DNA of 64,000 nucleotides, from positions 1,055,001 to 1,119,000 of the forward strand of contig CANJKZ010000395.1 of NCBI GenBank assembly GCA_947471745.1, written 5' to 3'. Numbering within the stretch: position 1 is the first letter of the stretch; each line of letters begins with the position of its first letter. The DNA comes from Closterium sp. Naga37s-1. Taxonomy: Eukaryota; Streptophyta; Zygnematophyceae; Desmidiales; Closteriaceae. This document shows positions 21,241-31,633 of this stretch, piece by piece. The notes under the pieces were generated by a model that saw nothing but the letters and a program-made list of their open reading frames with translations, made no database searches and was not told where the DNA came from. Position numbers and translations under genes: made by a program.

Positions 21241-21570
21241 GCTGTCCGGTGGGGCAGCCCTGGTGGTGGAGCTAGCCGTGCTAGAGCTGGAGGTGCTAGA
21301 GCTGGAGGTGCTGGAGGTACTGGAGCTGCTGGTGCTGGAGGTACTGGGGCTGTTGGTACTGGAGGTGCTGGAGCTGCTGGTGCTGGAGGTGCTAGTGCTG
21401 GAGGTACTGGAGCTGATGGTGCTGGAGGTGCTAGAGCTGGAGGTGCTGGAGGTACTGGAGCTGCTGGTGCTGGAGGTGCTGGAGCTGGAGGTACTGGAGG
21501 TTCTGGAGCTGGTGGTACTGGAGGTACTGGAGGTGCTGGAGGTGCTGGAGCTGCTGACGGTACGGGTACT
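20870..21570 (+). repeat. GGTGCTGGA-type tandem repeats with LREW modules in the outer copia linker
   Basis: Nine- and fifteen-base units (ctggaggtgctggaggtgctg and variants) encode Gly-Ala-Gly runs in the integrase-RT linker. Two modules with LSPERLREW and WGSP[CG]GGASRARAGG interrupt the array at about 21015 and 21219. The array is prone to slippage, which explains the frame changes seen here. Confidence 0.8.
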
Positions 21571-22203
21571 GCGCCGCGCCGACCGATTTTCTACCCGCAG
21601 CCGCAGTCGTCCCTACCACCGTCTGACTCGGCACTTTGTCAGGTTCTTAGTCTTCCGTCTTCCACTGGCCTTACTCCACCTCTCCTGTGTCCTCCGCCTG
21701 ACCACTCACAGCCGCAGTTACTGCCTGGCTCTCCACTGCCTGCTCCTTCTCCCTACCCTACACAGACAGGCTCCCTGGCAGAGCGTCATGAGCCTGAGTC
21801 TTGTCCTGCCTCCCCTGTTCGCACTGTCAGTCGTGCTCGTCGTTCTCGTCCTCCACCTGTCCCCGGCACGCACACTATGACACTTCATCCTTCCTCTGTT
21901 CCACAGCGTGTTGCTCTGCCGTCTCCTCCGGCGTCCTCTCTTCCTGACGTTCCTGACCCTGAGTCCAACCTTGCTCGTGCTGCTAGTCCTACTGTCACTC
22001 GTCTCCTCGCTACTGTCGTCACTGACCCTTGCTTTGAGTTTACTGCTGCGTTTGCCCTAGTCGCTAGTCGACTTTGCTGCTACCCGTCGTCTCGACTACG
22101 TCGCGAGTCTTGTTACTGAGTCTGAGTCTATCTGTCCTCCGTCTGTAGGGGGTGGGCTTGCCCTTGGATGTGACGTCCTTGAGGACAGGCAGTTTGAGCT
22201 CGA

Positions 22204-23772
22204 GTGTCTCGCGGCCGTTTTACTACGGGTGAATACTCCTCTCAGTGGCAGACAGCCATGGACGCAGAGATGGTTTCCTGGAAATCCACAGGCACCTACG
22301 TCGACGAGGTTCCCCCTCCTGGGGCGAACATAGTTGATGGCATGTGGATTTTCATAGTGAAGCGGCCGCCGAATTCTCCGCCTGCCTTCAAGGCGCGTTA
22401 CGTTGCTCAAGGCTTCAGTCAGCGACAGGGGGTCGACTTCTTCCAGACCTTCTCCCCCACCCCGAAGATGACCACTCTTTGAGTGTTACTGCACGTTGCA
22501 GCACAGCGTGACTACGAGCTGCACTCCCTCGACTTCTCCACAGCTTTCTTGCAGGGCAGCCTTCACGAGGAGATCTGGCTGCGCCGCCCACCTGGCTTCA
22601 CTGGGTCGTTTCCTGTGGGTACCCAGTGGAGTCTCCGGCGGCCAGTCTACGGTCTCCGCCAGGCGCCCCGCGAGTGGCACGACACACTGAGGACGACACT
22701 TGCGGCTCTTGGGTTTGCTCCTTCGACTGCTGACCCGTCGCTGTTTCTTCGCACCGACCCTACTCTGCCGCCGTTCTACATCATCGTGTACGTCGACGAC
22801 TTGGTCTTTGCTACTGCCAATACTGAGGCGCTGCCCCTTGTGAAGGCGGAGCTGTAGAAGAGACACACGTGCACTTACCTGGGTGAGCTGCGTAGTTATC
22901 TTGGCTTGCAGATCACCCAAGACAGAGCACTGCGCACCATCACTTTGACTCAGTCACACATGGTGCACCAGGTCCTTCAGCGCTTAGGCTTTCAGTTCTC
23001 CTCGCCACAACGCACTCCTCTGCCTACAGGCCACTCGCTCTCAGCTCCACCTTTGGACGAGTCCGTAGAGCCGAGTGGCCCGTATCCAGAGCTTGTAGGC
23101 TGCCTCATGTACCTGATGACGTGCACACGACCTGACCTCGCGTACCCTCTCAGCATCCTTGCTCGCTTCGTGGCGCCCGGGCGACACAGGAAGGAGCACT
23201 GGATTGCTGCGCAGAGGGTACTGCGTTACTTGTGCAGTACATCGGGCATGGGGCTCGTGCTTGGAGGACGGGGTTCAGTGGTACTCACAGAACACTCCGA
23301 CGCTTCTTGGGCCGACGACCAGGCGACTCAGCGGTCGTCACAGGGTTACTCTTTCAGTCTCGGCTCTGGCTCTGTCTCGTGGAGGTCCACTCTTTCGTCT
23401 TCTGTGCTTGGTTCCAGATGTGAGGCCGAGATCTACGATGGGGCCATGGCTGCACAGGAGTTACGCTGGCTGACCTACCTGCTGACCGACTTGGGTGAGC
23501 GGTCTCGTTCTCCTCCAGTTCTGTACGTCGACAACAAGGCCATGATTGCCTTGTGTCAGGAGCAGAGACTGGAGCACAGAACGAAGCACATTGCTCTTCA
23601 TTACTTTCTTGCTCTTGAGCTGCAGCAGCGTGGTCAGCTGCGACTGGCTTACGTGATCTCTCGGGCCAACACTGCTGATGTCTTCACCAAGGCTCTTGTG
23701 CCTGGTGATCATCAGCGTTTCTGCACTGGTTTGGGCCTTGTGCCTACTCTGCCTCGCCTGCTGGTTGCTTGA
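22204..23772 (+). pseudogene. outer copia: reverse transcriptase and RNase H
   Basis: One frame covers RT and RNase H with two stops, TGA at 22480-22482 and TAG at 22855-22857. RT blocks: AMDAEMVSWKSTGTY, FKARYVAQGFSQRQGVDFFQTF, LDFSTAFLQGSLHEEI, VYGLRQAPREWHDTL and the catalytic YVDDLVFA. RNase H blocks: HSDASWADDQATQRSSQGY, SSCEAE-like CEAEIYDGAMAAQEL, LYVDNKAM and HIALHYFLA, ending LPRLLVA at TGA 23770-23772. The protein is very close in sequence to the RT of the copia at 48171, so both belong to one lineage. Confidence 0.9.
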
Positions 23773-23957
23773 CTTGTCTTGTACTGTGATCTATATATAT
23801 ATATATATACCTGCATGCTTGCTCTTGCTAAGTTGTGATCACTGTACTGCTTGTGCTTTTATAACTCTGCATGTGAACTGGCCTTGTGGTCGCTTTCTTG
23901 TGCTCAGAATGCGTGGTGATCTTGAAATCCACCCTGAGCTTTGCTTTGCTTTGTTCT
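23773..23957 (+). other. outer copia 3' untranslated region, interrupted
   Basis: It contains an (AT)n run at 23792-23808 and the gaactggccttgtggtc motif found in the 3' region of the other copies. It ends at the target site gttct (23953-23957) of the inner copia. The remainder resumes at 30121-30184 and ends with the purine tract. Confidence 0.8.
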
Positions 23958-24402
23958 TGTTGGAAACAATCAGTCTTAAGCGCCTCTGTCGTGTCGAAAC
24001 ACCAAGACACAAGCAAAGCAAAGCATATCGAGGCACCAGCGAGTCAACCCTCGGAGGTTGAAGTAACCGCTGGAGGTTACGCGAAAGTCAAAGGTCAGCG
24101 ACCTTTGACCTGACAAGTACAGCGCGACAGCAAGGACACACAACTGACTCGCTACAGAGCAGTTGCCCGAGTCGTCACTGTATCGAACCGCAACAGCAAC
24201 AGTAAAGTAGTTACAACCGTGTCTCTTCGTATTCCTTGTACTCTTATATAATCTTGTATCTCTTTGCTTAATCAATCTACTTTGCCCTCACATACTAGCG
24301 CAAGGTGGTTCACAACTCTTTAATTAACGCTTCCGCTATTACAACAACTCTACCCAGAGTTCACCCCTGCAAAGATCCTAAGGGCTTTTCTCAGCCCAAC
24401 AT
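23958..24402 (+). repeat. 5' LTR of inner copia
   Basis: 445 bp, with a CT-rich 3' half, a tatataat-like stretch near 24243 and terminal TG...CA. The first 40 bases hold most of the differences from the 3' copy. Confidence 0.95.
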
Positions 24403-24462
24403 GGTATGAGAGCAGTCAGGGAGAATTCGACTTCTATTAAAATACCGACAACATCAACAAGC

Positions 24463-27400
24463 ATGGCTACACAAAAGGAAAGGAGCAACTCCAACGGCTC
24501 CCAGGGCACTACTCCTACTCCACCTCCTGCCTCTGGCCTACAGACAGAGGAGGGCATGGCAACAAGACCCAGAGCAACATCTACCGAGACTCCCGCGAAT
24601 CAACCCGCAAACTTCGACCAGAGCATGATGGAGAAGTTCTTCTCCTTCATGTCCTTCTACGAGCAACACCAGCAATCGGCACCTGCGCAGTCACACAACA
24701 GCAACAACAACGGAGCAACACCCATGAGTCTAGACGGCTCATCATATGCACGAGGAAATCAACAGCAGCAGCCTACCTTTGCTCCGTACGAGCGCGGGTC
24801 CATCAGCTTCATGCCTCACCCGCAGCCCTCACCTGGACAAGAAAAGCCACTGGACGCATTACAAGTTCAGTCGCAGTTCGCGCACGTTCTAAAGATGCAG
24901 ACGTCAAGACCTTTCGATGGAAAGGATTTCTTCACCTGGTCGTTTGAATTCGAGTTAATGATGGAAGGCGAGCAGATACTTGGCTTCTTCGACGGGTCCC
25001 TGCCATACCCAACGAACGGCACACAGTATGAGAAGCAGCAGTACACCTATCAGTCGATGATGGCGTACACGATTCTACTGAGAAACATCACCCCGTCCCA
25101 ACAGCAGAATATACGGTCTTACCGGGGTTACGACAACTCCGCGGAGCTCGCATACAACCACTTGAAGAGCCTGTATCAAGCAACAGACAGCGTAAATCAA
25201 AGTCGGTTAATGGCGCAACTGACAACGGTCGAAATGAAACCAGGCGAGAAAGGAATGGCGTATATCAGCCGATGTCGCGAGCTGCGTGACAAGCTTCTTC
25301 GATGCGGAGGGTCGATTTCTGAAGACGCCTTCGTGACAGTTATCATTGGCGGCCTCGGTCCTCAATGGCGCGCAACAAAGGCCATTCTGCGAGCCCACGG
25401 AAGAATCTCCGAAGCAGCGCTCTGCGCCGAAATCCACGCCGAACAACAAGACATGGACCTGCAAGAAGAACGACATAAAAGGAAGACATCAGCACCGGAA
25501 TTCGCGTTCCACACTCAACGACGCTACAACAACAACAACAACAACCGGCAGCAACAGCCGAAGCCCGTACCTCCGTTCTGCCACATCTGCAAAACTTCAG
25601 GACATCCGCGCACACACTGCCCGAATCGACAACAATCAACAACGCCACAGCGACAGCTTCGACCTTCAAGCAATCAAGTCGCTTCGACACAAGCAAATCC
25701 TTCGACCCAGATTCAAGCCTCAACGACTTCAACGGGACAAACTGCACAAGGAGCAAGAAACATCGTCAGCTGCATGGCAAGGCTGAGCGACTCTTGCATC
25801 ACGGGATCACCACCATACTACTCACCAGAAGAACAACTTGATGAAAGAACTCCACACCGTGAGACACTGGAGCCGAATCCGACATACGCAGCTATCGCCC
25901 AGAGCGAACCATCCGGGAAGGACACGTGGTTCTTGGACAGTTGCTGCGGACAGCACATGTGTTCTTCAGGGCGCTTCGTGCAACGAGAATACCAACTTCA
26001 ACGCGAAGTAGTCATCACCGTCGCCAACAATCAGAACCTGCGCACACGACGACAAGGAGTTGTTCAACTACAGTCACGAGAAACAAATGTCATCCTACAG
26101 ATGTCCAAGGTCCTAATCGCAGAAGGCCTCGGCTACAACTTACTAAGCGTCAGTCAGCTAATGGCGAAGGGGATTCACCTCGAAGCAGACAGCACCACCC
26201 AAGAATTCAAGTTGTATCACGGGAGAGGAGGGCTTTACATCGGCAAGGCGATCCTCAAGAACAACGTCTTCGTTCTTGGCTTCGTTCCTGATCTCGGCAC
26301 CGCCGACAGCGACGCCATCGTTAACTTCACCAACTGGACACACCCTCCAGACCTTGATCCAGACTTCAGTCCTGGCGGTTTCTGGTACTCACACACCATC
26401 CCTGAGACAGAAAGGACAAGAGCGTTAGCGACAATTCAACATGCAGCAGAGACAACATCGGCAGCAGCAGAGACAACGCCGGCAGCAGCAGAGACAACGT
26501 CGGCAGCAGCAGAGACAACGTCGGCAGCAGCAGAGACAACGTCGGCAGCAGCAGAGACAACATCGGCAGCAGCAGGAACATCAACGGGAACAGCAGGAAC
26601 TTCAACACCAGTCGCTGGTCTTTCAACGGCACCACTCCTCGACGACACACCACCGACACCCGCGCAACAGCTCAACCCGACACGACGAGAAGTCCACCGA
26701 AGCGCGAACGTCACCGCCGGCTTCTACTCCAACTCCGACACGTACCGACGCTCGCCCGGACACCGCGCCACCGAAGGAACCTGGCACGCAAGGATGGGAC
26801 ATCCAAGCCACACGGTGTTAAACAACACAATAAGAGCAGGGGTGCTCGACAAAGACTCACTTCTACTGATCGACGGCAGAGAACTTCAGCGAGCTCGAGG
26901 AACATGCTTCACCTGTCCCGAAGCAGATTTATCACATCAACCGTTTGTGTCTCACCACAATCCAAGCGCACCAGCCTACGCGCCACTCGAAATGGTGTAC
27001 AGCGACATACTGTACAACCGCGAACCCGGACAAAACGCGTACAACTACACGATCACCTTCATCGACGCTGCCACAAGATACGTCTGGCACCTCAATCTCC
27101 CAAGCCGCGACATGGCCTTCGAAGCCTTTGTCGCCTGGCTTCCTGCAGCAGAAAGAGAATCGGGCGTAAAACTAAAGAGTTTCCAGTCAGACGGGGGAGG
27201 AGAATACACCTCACAGAGGTTCAAGGACTACTTGGCAGAAAGGGGGATCAAGCGGCTCATTTCCCTTCCCTACGCTCATCAACAACAAGGCGTAGCAGAA
27301 AGGATGAACAGGACACTCCAAGCCACCATGCGCAAACTGCTACGTGGCATGCACCTGCCCAACCACCAATGGCCCGAAGCAATGGACCACGCCGTCATGC

Positions 27401-28140
27401 TGCACAACTTGCTTTCGTCATCATCGCTCCCGAACAACGCATCACCGCACCTGCTGTGGACAGGAAAATTGGGCAACACAAAAATGTTGAGAGTCTTCGG
27501 CTGCATGGTACAGTACCGACCCCCATCTGCACGCGCCGGTCGATTCTCCCAGCGAGCACAGTGGGGACTACACCTGGGCATCGAAAAACACTACAATGCA
27601 TGGAAAATCTTCGACATCAACAGTAAAGAAACAGTCGCAGCACGTGATGTCATCTTCTACGAGAACCTCACCCTCGACGTTCACCTTGCGTACGTGGCAG
27701 CAAACAGACCCGATCCCTCGGGCGGATTCAATGGCACCCGTGCCTTCGCTTCGGCAGAAGACGAAGCTGACTGGGACGAGCAGAACGTGGAAGGAGCCTC
27801 AGAAGAAGCCGGACCCCTCCCGTACTGCTCCGTCGATGTCCCAATGGATGACGAAAATCCACGCGAAAGTAACAACGCCGAAGTTTTTTACCACTTCGCC
27901 GACAACGGTTACGTTACACCTGCACAAGTCAACACCGACGAAGCAGAACGCGTCGGACCTAATTTCGCACCTGATCCAGAAGCGGGAGACGAAGCAGTTT
28001 ATCCAGAGGATACTTCACTCCCTCGCTACACACAGAGTGGGCTCCAAATCCTTGGTCTCGTCACCGCAGTTACGGCGCAGCCATTCCTAAAGAGCCTGCG
28101 ACAGTTCAGCAGGCTCTGGGGGGGGAGCATAAGGAAAAAT
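24463..28140 (+). CDS. inner copia gag-protease-integrase
   Basis: The start is taken at ATG 24463 (MATQKERSNSNG); an upstream ATG at 24406 overlaps the PBS. Domains: Gln/Asn-rich N-terminus; UBN2-like gag (SRPFDGKDFFTWSFEFELM); CCHC knuckle CHICKTSGHPRTHC (about 25579-25620); protease around WFLDSCCGQHMC, where the usual DSGA/DSGC is DSCC; 21-bp repeats encoding ETTSAAA; integrase zinc region HARMGHPSH...CFTC; core with D (MVYSDILYN), D (FQSDGGGEY) and E (QGVAERMNRT). The frame ends at TGA 28165-28167, but the last about 40 codons are out of frame with RT. A one-base shift in about 28030-28085 separates it from the RT frame. Confidence 0.85.
26446..26576 (+). repeat. 21-bp tandem repeat in inner copia
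   Basis: About six units of agcagcagagacaacgtcgg encode ETTSAAA between the protease and integrase regions. They are in frame, so they extend a disordered linker without breaking it. Confidence 0.85.
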
Positions 28141-29687
28141 GGCGCGAAGCCATGGACAAGGAACTGAAGGCACTGGAGGAACGCAACACGTGGAAAGTAG
28201 TTCCCATCGGCGTAGTACGGAACAAGACAATTCTCACCGGAAAGTGGGTCTTCCGTGTGAAGACAAAAGCTGACGGCACCATCGACAAATTTAAGGCGCG
28301 CTGGGTCGTACGCGGTTTCGACCAAGAGCACGGACGCGACTTCACCGAAACCTTCGCTCCGGTCAGCCGCCACACCTCACTACGCATTCTCCTCGCAATC
28401 GCCGCCATGAAGAAGAAGAAGCTGCAGCAAATCGACGTCGCGAACGCGTTTCTCTACGCACCCGTTGACGCAGAAATTTTCGTGGAACTACCGCACGGTA
28501 CCAACGGGGAGCCGAACCAGGTCTGTCAACTGCTGAAGTCGCTCTACGGGATTAAGCAAGCTCCGCGGCTATGGCAGCAGTATCTGCACGCCCGCCTCAT
28601 CCGCATCGGCTTCAAGCAATTACCTCACGATCAGGGGATGTACCGACTCACGAAAGGCGCAGACTACATCCTGCTAATCGTCTACGTAGACGATCTCCTT
28701 TACATCGGCTCAACTGACGGCATCACTACCTGGTTCGAAGGGGAGCTGCAGCAAGATCTCACGCTCACGATCTCATCTACCGTCACTCAGTACCTCGGGC
28801 TCAACATCCGGGAAGAGGAAGATGCGATCTACCTCAGCGCCGCGAAATACGCCGACACCATCGCCAAGCGCTTCATACTTACACCAACCGCCATCTCTAC
28901 ACCGTACCGCTACACGTCAGGCAACAACAAGGAAGGCCCCGTTCTACTCAAGCCCGCCGGCATACGCGACTACCAGAGAAAGCTGGGCTGCCTTCTCTTC
29001 GCAGCTGTTACCTGCCGTCCAGACCTATCGTACTCTGCAAGCCAACTCGCAACCTACCTCAAGAGGCCCGAAGCGGAACACCTAGCGGAACTCGACCGCG
29101 CTCTTCACTACCTCGTTAGCACCCCAACGATCGGCCTAACCTATCACAAGAACGGGACTACAACACCTAAGTTAATCGGCTACGTCGACGCCGATCACGC
29201 TGGCGATTCCGACAACAGGCGTTCTCGCACTGGCTACATCTACCGCCTCGAACCTATCGGACCTATCTCTTGGCAGTCGAGCAAGCAGGAACTAATCGCC
29301 CTCTCGTCAGCTGAAGCAGAATATATTGCACTCTGCTCAGCCACCAAGGAAGGACTTTACCTTCGCGAACTGCTGGAAGAAGCGAAGCTGGCTCAGTTAC
29401 CCTGCTTCACTCTGTTCTGCGACAACCAGTCGGCAATTCGCATTGCCAACAAGAACGGCTTCGCGAACAGGACGAAACACATCGCCCTGCGATACTTCTT
29501 CGTGAAGGACGAGATCGAGAAGGGGAGACTCGAGCTGTCATACTGCCCCACGACCGAGATGGCAGCTGACTACTTGACCAAGAAACTCGGAAAGCAGAAG
29601 TTCGAGTACTGCATGCTGCTGACTGGACAGAGCCACGTCACCAGCAGCGACACTCCAGAAGCGAAGGGGAGTGTTGGAAACAAGTGA
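28083..29687 (+). CDS. inner copia reverse transcriptase-RNase H
   Basis: The frame reads IPKEPATVQQALGG into RT: EAMDKELKALEERNTW, FKARWVVRGFDQEHG, TFAPVSRHTSLR, IDVANAFLYAPVD, LYGIKQAPRLW and catalytic YVDD (28683-28694). RNase H follows: YVDADHAGDSDNRRSRTGY, SSAEAEYIAL, CDNQSAIRIA and HIALRYFFVKDE, ending KGSVGNK at TGA 29685-29687, a few bases inside the 3' LTR. No internal stop interrupts it. Only the frame offset from the upstream ORF and the altered protease suggest inactivity. Confidence 0.9.
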   Translation: MPKEPATVQQALGGEHKEKWREAMDKELKALEERNTWKVVPIGVVRNKTILTGKWVFRVKTKADGTIDKFKARWVVRGFDQEHGRDFTETFAPVSRHTSLRILLAIAAMKKKKLQQIDVANAFLYAPVDAEIFVELPHGTNGEPNQVCQLLKSLYGIKQAPRLWQQYLHARLIRIGFKQLPHDQGMYRLTKGADYILLIVYVDDLLYIGSTDGITTWFEGELQQDLTLTISSTVTQYLGLNIREEEDAIYLSAAKYADTIAKRFILTPTAISTPYRYTSGNNKEGPVLLKPAGIRDYQRKLGCLLFAAVTCRPDLSYSASQLATYLKRPEAEHLAELDRALHYLVSTPTIGLTYHKNGTTTPKLIGYVDADHAGDSDNRRSRTGYIYRLEPIGPISWQSSKQELIALSSAEAEYIALCSATKEGLYLRELLEEAKLAQLPCFTLFCDNQSAIRIANKNGFANRTKHIALRYFFVKDEIEKGRLELSYCPTTEMAADYLTKKLGKQKFEYCMLLTGQSHVTSSDTPEAKGSVGNK

Positions 29688-30115
29688 TTTAAGCGCTTCT
29701 GCTGTGTCGAAACACCAAGACACAAGCGAAGCAAAGCATATCGAGGCACCAGCGAGTCAACCCTCGGAGGTTGAAGTAACCGCTGGAGGTTACGCGAAAG
29801 TCAAAGGTCAGCGACCTTTGACCTGACAAGTACAGCGCGACAGCAAGGACACACAACTGACTCGCTACAGAGCAGTTGCCCGAGTCGTCACTGTATCGAG
29901 CCGCAACAGCAACAGTAAAGTAGTTACAACCGTGTCTCTTCGTATTCCTTGTACTCTTATATAATCTTGTATCTCTTTGCTTTAATCAATCTACTTTGCC
30001 CTCACATACTAGCGCAAGGTGGTTCACAACTCTTTAATTAACGCTTCCGCTATTACAACAACTCTACCCAGAGTTCACCCCTGCAAAGATCCTAAGGGCT
30101 TTTCTCAGCCCAACA
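29672..30115 (+). repeat. 3' LTR of inner copia
   Basis: 444 bp, TGTTGGAAAC...AGCCCAACA, followed by the target duplication gttct and the remaining 64 bases of the outer copia 3' UTR. Confidence 0.95.
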
Positions 30116-30184
30116 GTTCTCTTGCTTGACTGGTCTTGTGACCGTTGGTTGTGTTTGCTATCCCCCACTTTGCCTATTGGGGTG

Positions 30185-30319
30185 TGTCAAACTATGTTTC
30201 TATGTTGTAGGCTGTAGTGGGGTAGCCTCTACTGAGTACAGCACTTTAGGGTTAGACCTTGCCCTACTTGTACTCATCCATCCTTTCTAGTCACTCATTC
30301 TTGCCCGTTATTTCTGACA
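30185..30319 (+). repeat. 3' LTR of outer copia
   Basis: 135 bp, one substitution from the 5' copy, preceded by ttggggtg and followed by the target duplication cagac. Confidence 0.95.
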
Positions 30320-30324
30320 CAGAC

Positions 30325-31633
30325 CGCTCGAAATTTTGAATCATTCTGAATTCCCCTGGAAAAGTCCAGTTCCATAAATGGTAATCATCATTTGTACAAA
30401 GCGCATAAGGGAAAAACTAGGCCGTAGTAAACCATTTCCTTAAAGAGCTAATAAGTGAATCAGACCATTCCAGATCGACTAAGTTACATTGGTTCTATAT
30501 AATAGTCAAAGTTACTTGGCGAAGTGTTCCCATCACACATCACAATTTTGTCCTCTCGCAGCATGCAATCGGGTGATTGGTGGAGCGCCCCTTGTTCGTC
30601 CAGGACTTCGGCATGTCATCCCTCGCACACGACACCCATCACTCCCAACACCTCGCCGAAACTCTCGAAAAGAATCCACGAAATGCGATTATCGCTTTGA
30701 ACGAAGTGTGATACCAGGTCAACTTGTATTTTGTTCTGGAAATGGGCTTCGCAAACAGCTCCTACACAAGTCTTGCATGCACGCTGCATCCACACTTACG
30801 TGTTCTGGTCATGCTTGTAAACCAAAGCGATCGCTTCGCCTTTGCTCATCTTGAACTAGTTTCTTCGTCTCTCTTCATCCTGAGCGAGCTCACTGTTTTC
30901 TCTGCAGAGAGAGCTTCGGGGACGTGTTTCCTATCGCTCTAGCAGATCACTCCACCGTCGCTGATCGTCGAGCCAGATTACTGTGCACAGTTTGCCTCCC
31001 ACAGCCCACAGTTTTGCCCCGCGTTGACTTGCGTTGAGCAATTCAGGTCTTGGGCTTTAACTGCGCACCTTCGTGGTCATCGAGTTCGTGCCTCGCCTCT
31101 CGTCTTCCCTGCAACCAGTCCTTCTCGCCGAGCCGTTAGAACCACCGTGCTGTCCATCTCGATTCCGGCCAACATGGTTTCTTGAATCTCCTCTTTCGTA
31201 GCAGATTCATCGCGTCAACGAGCAGGGTTCGCGACGCCGCCTCCGTGCGCCCCTCTTCTCTCTTCCCGCGCCAATCAGGTTCGTGCAGACGTCCTTCTCG
31301 CGCTAGCTCACCTCGTCGGGCGCGCAGGTACTCGTCAGACTAGAAGGCTCGCTGATCTCGGAATCCCTTTTTTGGACCTCGCTGATTTTGGAGTCCACTT
31401 CAAAAGTCTCTCTTTCCTCCTCTCGTTTCTCACTCTTCTTCGATTGCTCCCTGCCGCCACCATTAGTGTGACTCAGCCGCACTCCTCCTTCCTTTGCATC
31501 AGTTAACCCACTTCCCTTCCCCGCGTACTTTCCCCCTCTCCTCCCCTCCCCCCGCCCTTCCCTTCCTTCCGCCGCCTCCCCGTCCTCTCCCTGTCTTTGC
31601 CTTGACTTGTGGTATTTTGACGTACAGCCGACC
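30325..31633 (+). promoter_or_regulatory. 5' flank, promoter and 5'UTR region of the seipin gene
   Basis: No supported gene is seen. The first half is AT-richer. From about 31400 the strand becomes strongly C/T-rich (tcctcctctcgtttctcactc and similar) up to the ATG at 31634, typical of a 5' leader. No unambiguous TATA box was identified. The transposon block ends 1.3 kb upstream of the start codon and has separated this gene from the coiled-coil gene. Confidence 0.4.

Larger units (their letters stand above)
23958..30115 (+). mobile_element. second Ty1/copia element, nested in the outer copia 3' UTR
   Basis: LTRs at 23958-24402 and 29672-30115 (445 and 444 bp) begin TGTTGGAAAC and end AGCCCAACA, and are about 97-98% identical by eye. 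The target duplication gttct lies at 23953-23957 and 30116-30120. The PBS tggtatgagagc is at 24403 and the purine tract gaaggggag precedes the 3' LTR. The proteins are clearly different from the Gly/Ala-rich lineage (UBN2-type gag, ordinary CCHC knuckle), so this is another copia family. Confidence 0.95.
11980..30319 (+). mobile_element. outer Ty1/copia LTR retrotransposon carrying three nested insertions
   Basis: The element is bounded by 135-bp LTRs (11980-12114 and 30185-30319) that begin TGTCAAAC, end TCTGACA and differ at one base. A perfect 5-bp target duplication cagac flanks it (11975-11979, 30320-30324). A primer-binding site resembling initiator-Met tRNA (tggtattcagagc) starts at 12115 and a purine tract ttggggtg precedes the 3' LTR. 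Removing the MITE, the chromovirus and the inner copia leaves about 6 kb. Its own coding parts are a protease fragment, then integrase, a Gly/Ala linker, RT and RNase H, all with stops. A canonical gag core is not recognisable between the leader and the protease part. Confidence 0.95.
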
